Assembly (NCBI GenBank): GCA_012515365.1
Contig: JAAYYM010000027.1
Location: 1-6,327, forward strand
Direction of reading: 5' to 3'
Length of the DNA stretch: 6,327 bases
Source: Clostridia bacterium
Lineage (GTDB): Bacteria > Bacillota_A > Clostridia > Lachnospirales > Lachnospiraceae
The stretch's first letter is position 1. Every line of letters starts with the position of its first letter. Below the pieces are notes generated by a model. That model had not been told where the DNA came from, made no database searches, and saw only the letters and a list, made by a program, of their open reading frames with translations. Shown in pieces: positions 5,856-6,327 of this stretch. A program made the translations under genes and the position numbers.

Positions 5856-6327
5856 ATGGATAGATATGAAATTAATAATGAGATACAGCAAGTAGAGTAT
5901 ATTGATCCGCTTAGTACATTGAATTCTCTCAATATGATGGAAACGAGAAAGGTCATGCTGATCAACACAGTATGTGGAACAGGCAGCGTCGGACGTCTGG
6001 TTACGGGACTCTATGATGTTCTTGAAAATCACGGCTATGAATGTATGGTTGCATATGGCAGAGGTGGCGCACCGGCTGGATATCGCGCATATAGAATTGG
6101 CTCAGACTATGATATGTATGTACATGGCGGACTGAGCAGACTGACAGACCGACAGGGTTTTTATTCTGCTCGTGCAACGAAAGAACTGATTCGGGTAATC
6201 GAGGATTTTGATCCAGATATCATTCATCTTCATAATATTCACGGTTATTATCTGAATATCAAGATCTTATTCCGTTATTTAAAAAGTTCGAAGAGAAGAG
6301 TTATCTGGACCTTACATGACTGCTGGA
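5856..6327 (+). CDS. GT4-like glycosyltransferase, N-terminal part (3' end outside window)
   Basis: The open frame runs from the ATG at 5856 off the right edge, so 157 residues are visible. They match the N-terminal Rossmann domain of a GT4 (GT-B fold) glycosyltransferase of the colanic-acid/exopolysaccharide kind. Features are a first strand and glycine-rich loop 'VMLINTVCGTGSVGR' (33-47), then a 'VAYGRGG' stretch, then 'DPDIIHLHNIHGYY' (119-132) and 'WTLHDCW' (151-157) at the window edge. Such enzymes transfer a sugar from a nucleotide donor to a growing, usually lipid-linked, glycan at the inner face of the membrane. The catalytic EX7E-type motif and donor-binding C-terminal domain lie beyond the window, so completeness and donor cannot be judged. 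About 30 polar residues precede the first strand; relatives often begin close to it, so a start at 5934 or 5937 is possible, but the ribosome site favours 5856. It follows the upstream gene by 50 bases with no visible terminator, consistent with the same operon. Confidence 0.85.
   Translation, partial: MDRYEINNEIQQVEYIDPLSTLNSLNMMETRKVMLINTVCGTGSVGRLVTGLYDVLENHGYECMVAYGRGGAPAGYRAYRIGSDYDMYVHGGLSRLTDRQGFYSARATKELIRVIEDFDPDIIHLHNIHGYYLNIKILFRYLKSSKRRVIWTLHDCW

Noticed and set aside
5834..5863. Nine-codon reading frame (ATG at 5834, TAG at 5861-5863) overlapping the start of the last gene, preceded by a G-run at 5816-5821
   Set aside because: It is too short to support as a gene, with no run of regulatory codons or attenuator hairpin. 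The G-run is 12 bases away and not a clear ribosome site.

Overview
The window is a compact, one-direction (+ strand) block of surface-glycan genes from what is most likely a low-GC Gram-positive anaerobe of the Clostridia (Lachnospiraceae-like). The organism call rests on the AT-rich composition judged by eye, purine-rich AGG/GGAGG-type ribosome binding sites and the general look of the proteins. It is an inference, and no taxonomic marker lies in the window. There are no RNA genes, insertion sequences, CRISPR arrays or long repeats. The longest non-coding stretch is 50 bases.

Layout, left to right: (1) positions 1-1611, a GT-B-type capsule/surface-polysaccharide glycosyltransferase-like protein whose first codon coincides with the window edge; (2) 1616-2689, a NeuB-family nonulosonic (sialic) acid synthase with a C-terminal SAF domain; (3) 2690-4123, a multi-spanning Wzx-type lipid-linked glycan flippase starting on the base after the synthase stop codon; (4) 4159-5805, a two-domain protein joining a NeuA-type CMP-nonulosonate cytidylyltransferase to a PseG/SpsG-type nucleotide-sugar hydrolase; (5) 5856 to the right edge, the N-terminal part of a GT4-like glycosyltransferase that continues beyond the window. 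Genes 1-3 are nearly or exactly contiguous. Gaps of 35 and 50 bases precede genes 4 and 5.

Taken together: the PseG-like half of gene 4 would release a free amino sugar from a UDP-sugar, gene 2 would condense it with phosphoenolpyruvate into a nine-carbon nonulosonic acid, and the NeuA half of gene 4 would activate that acid with CTP. Gene 1 and/or gene 5 would build the sugar into a lipid-linked glycan, and gene 3 would flip that glycan across the membrane. The enzymes that make the UDP-sugar precursor (4,6-dehydratase, aminotransferase, acetyltransferase) and a polymerase are not in this window and would be expected outside it.

The most interesting points are the fusion of the steps before and after the synthase into one polypeptide; the pairing of a Neu/Leg-type synthase with a Pse-type hydrolase, which leaves the identity of the sugar open; unusual residues in the synthase active-site motifs; and a well-formed extended -10 promoter candidate inside the end of the flippase gene.
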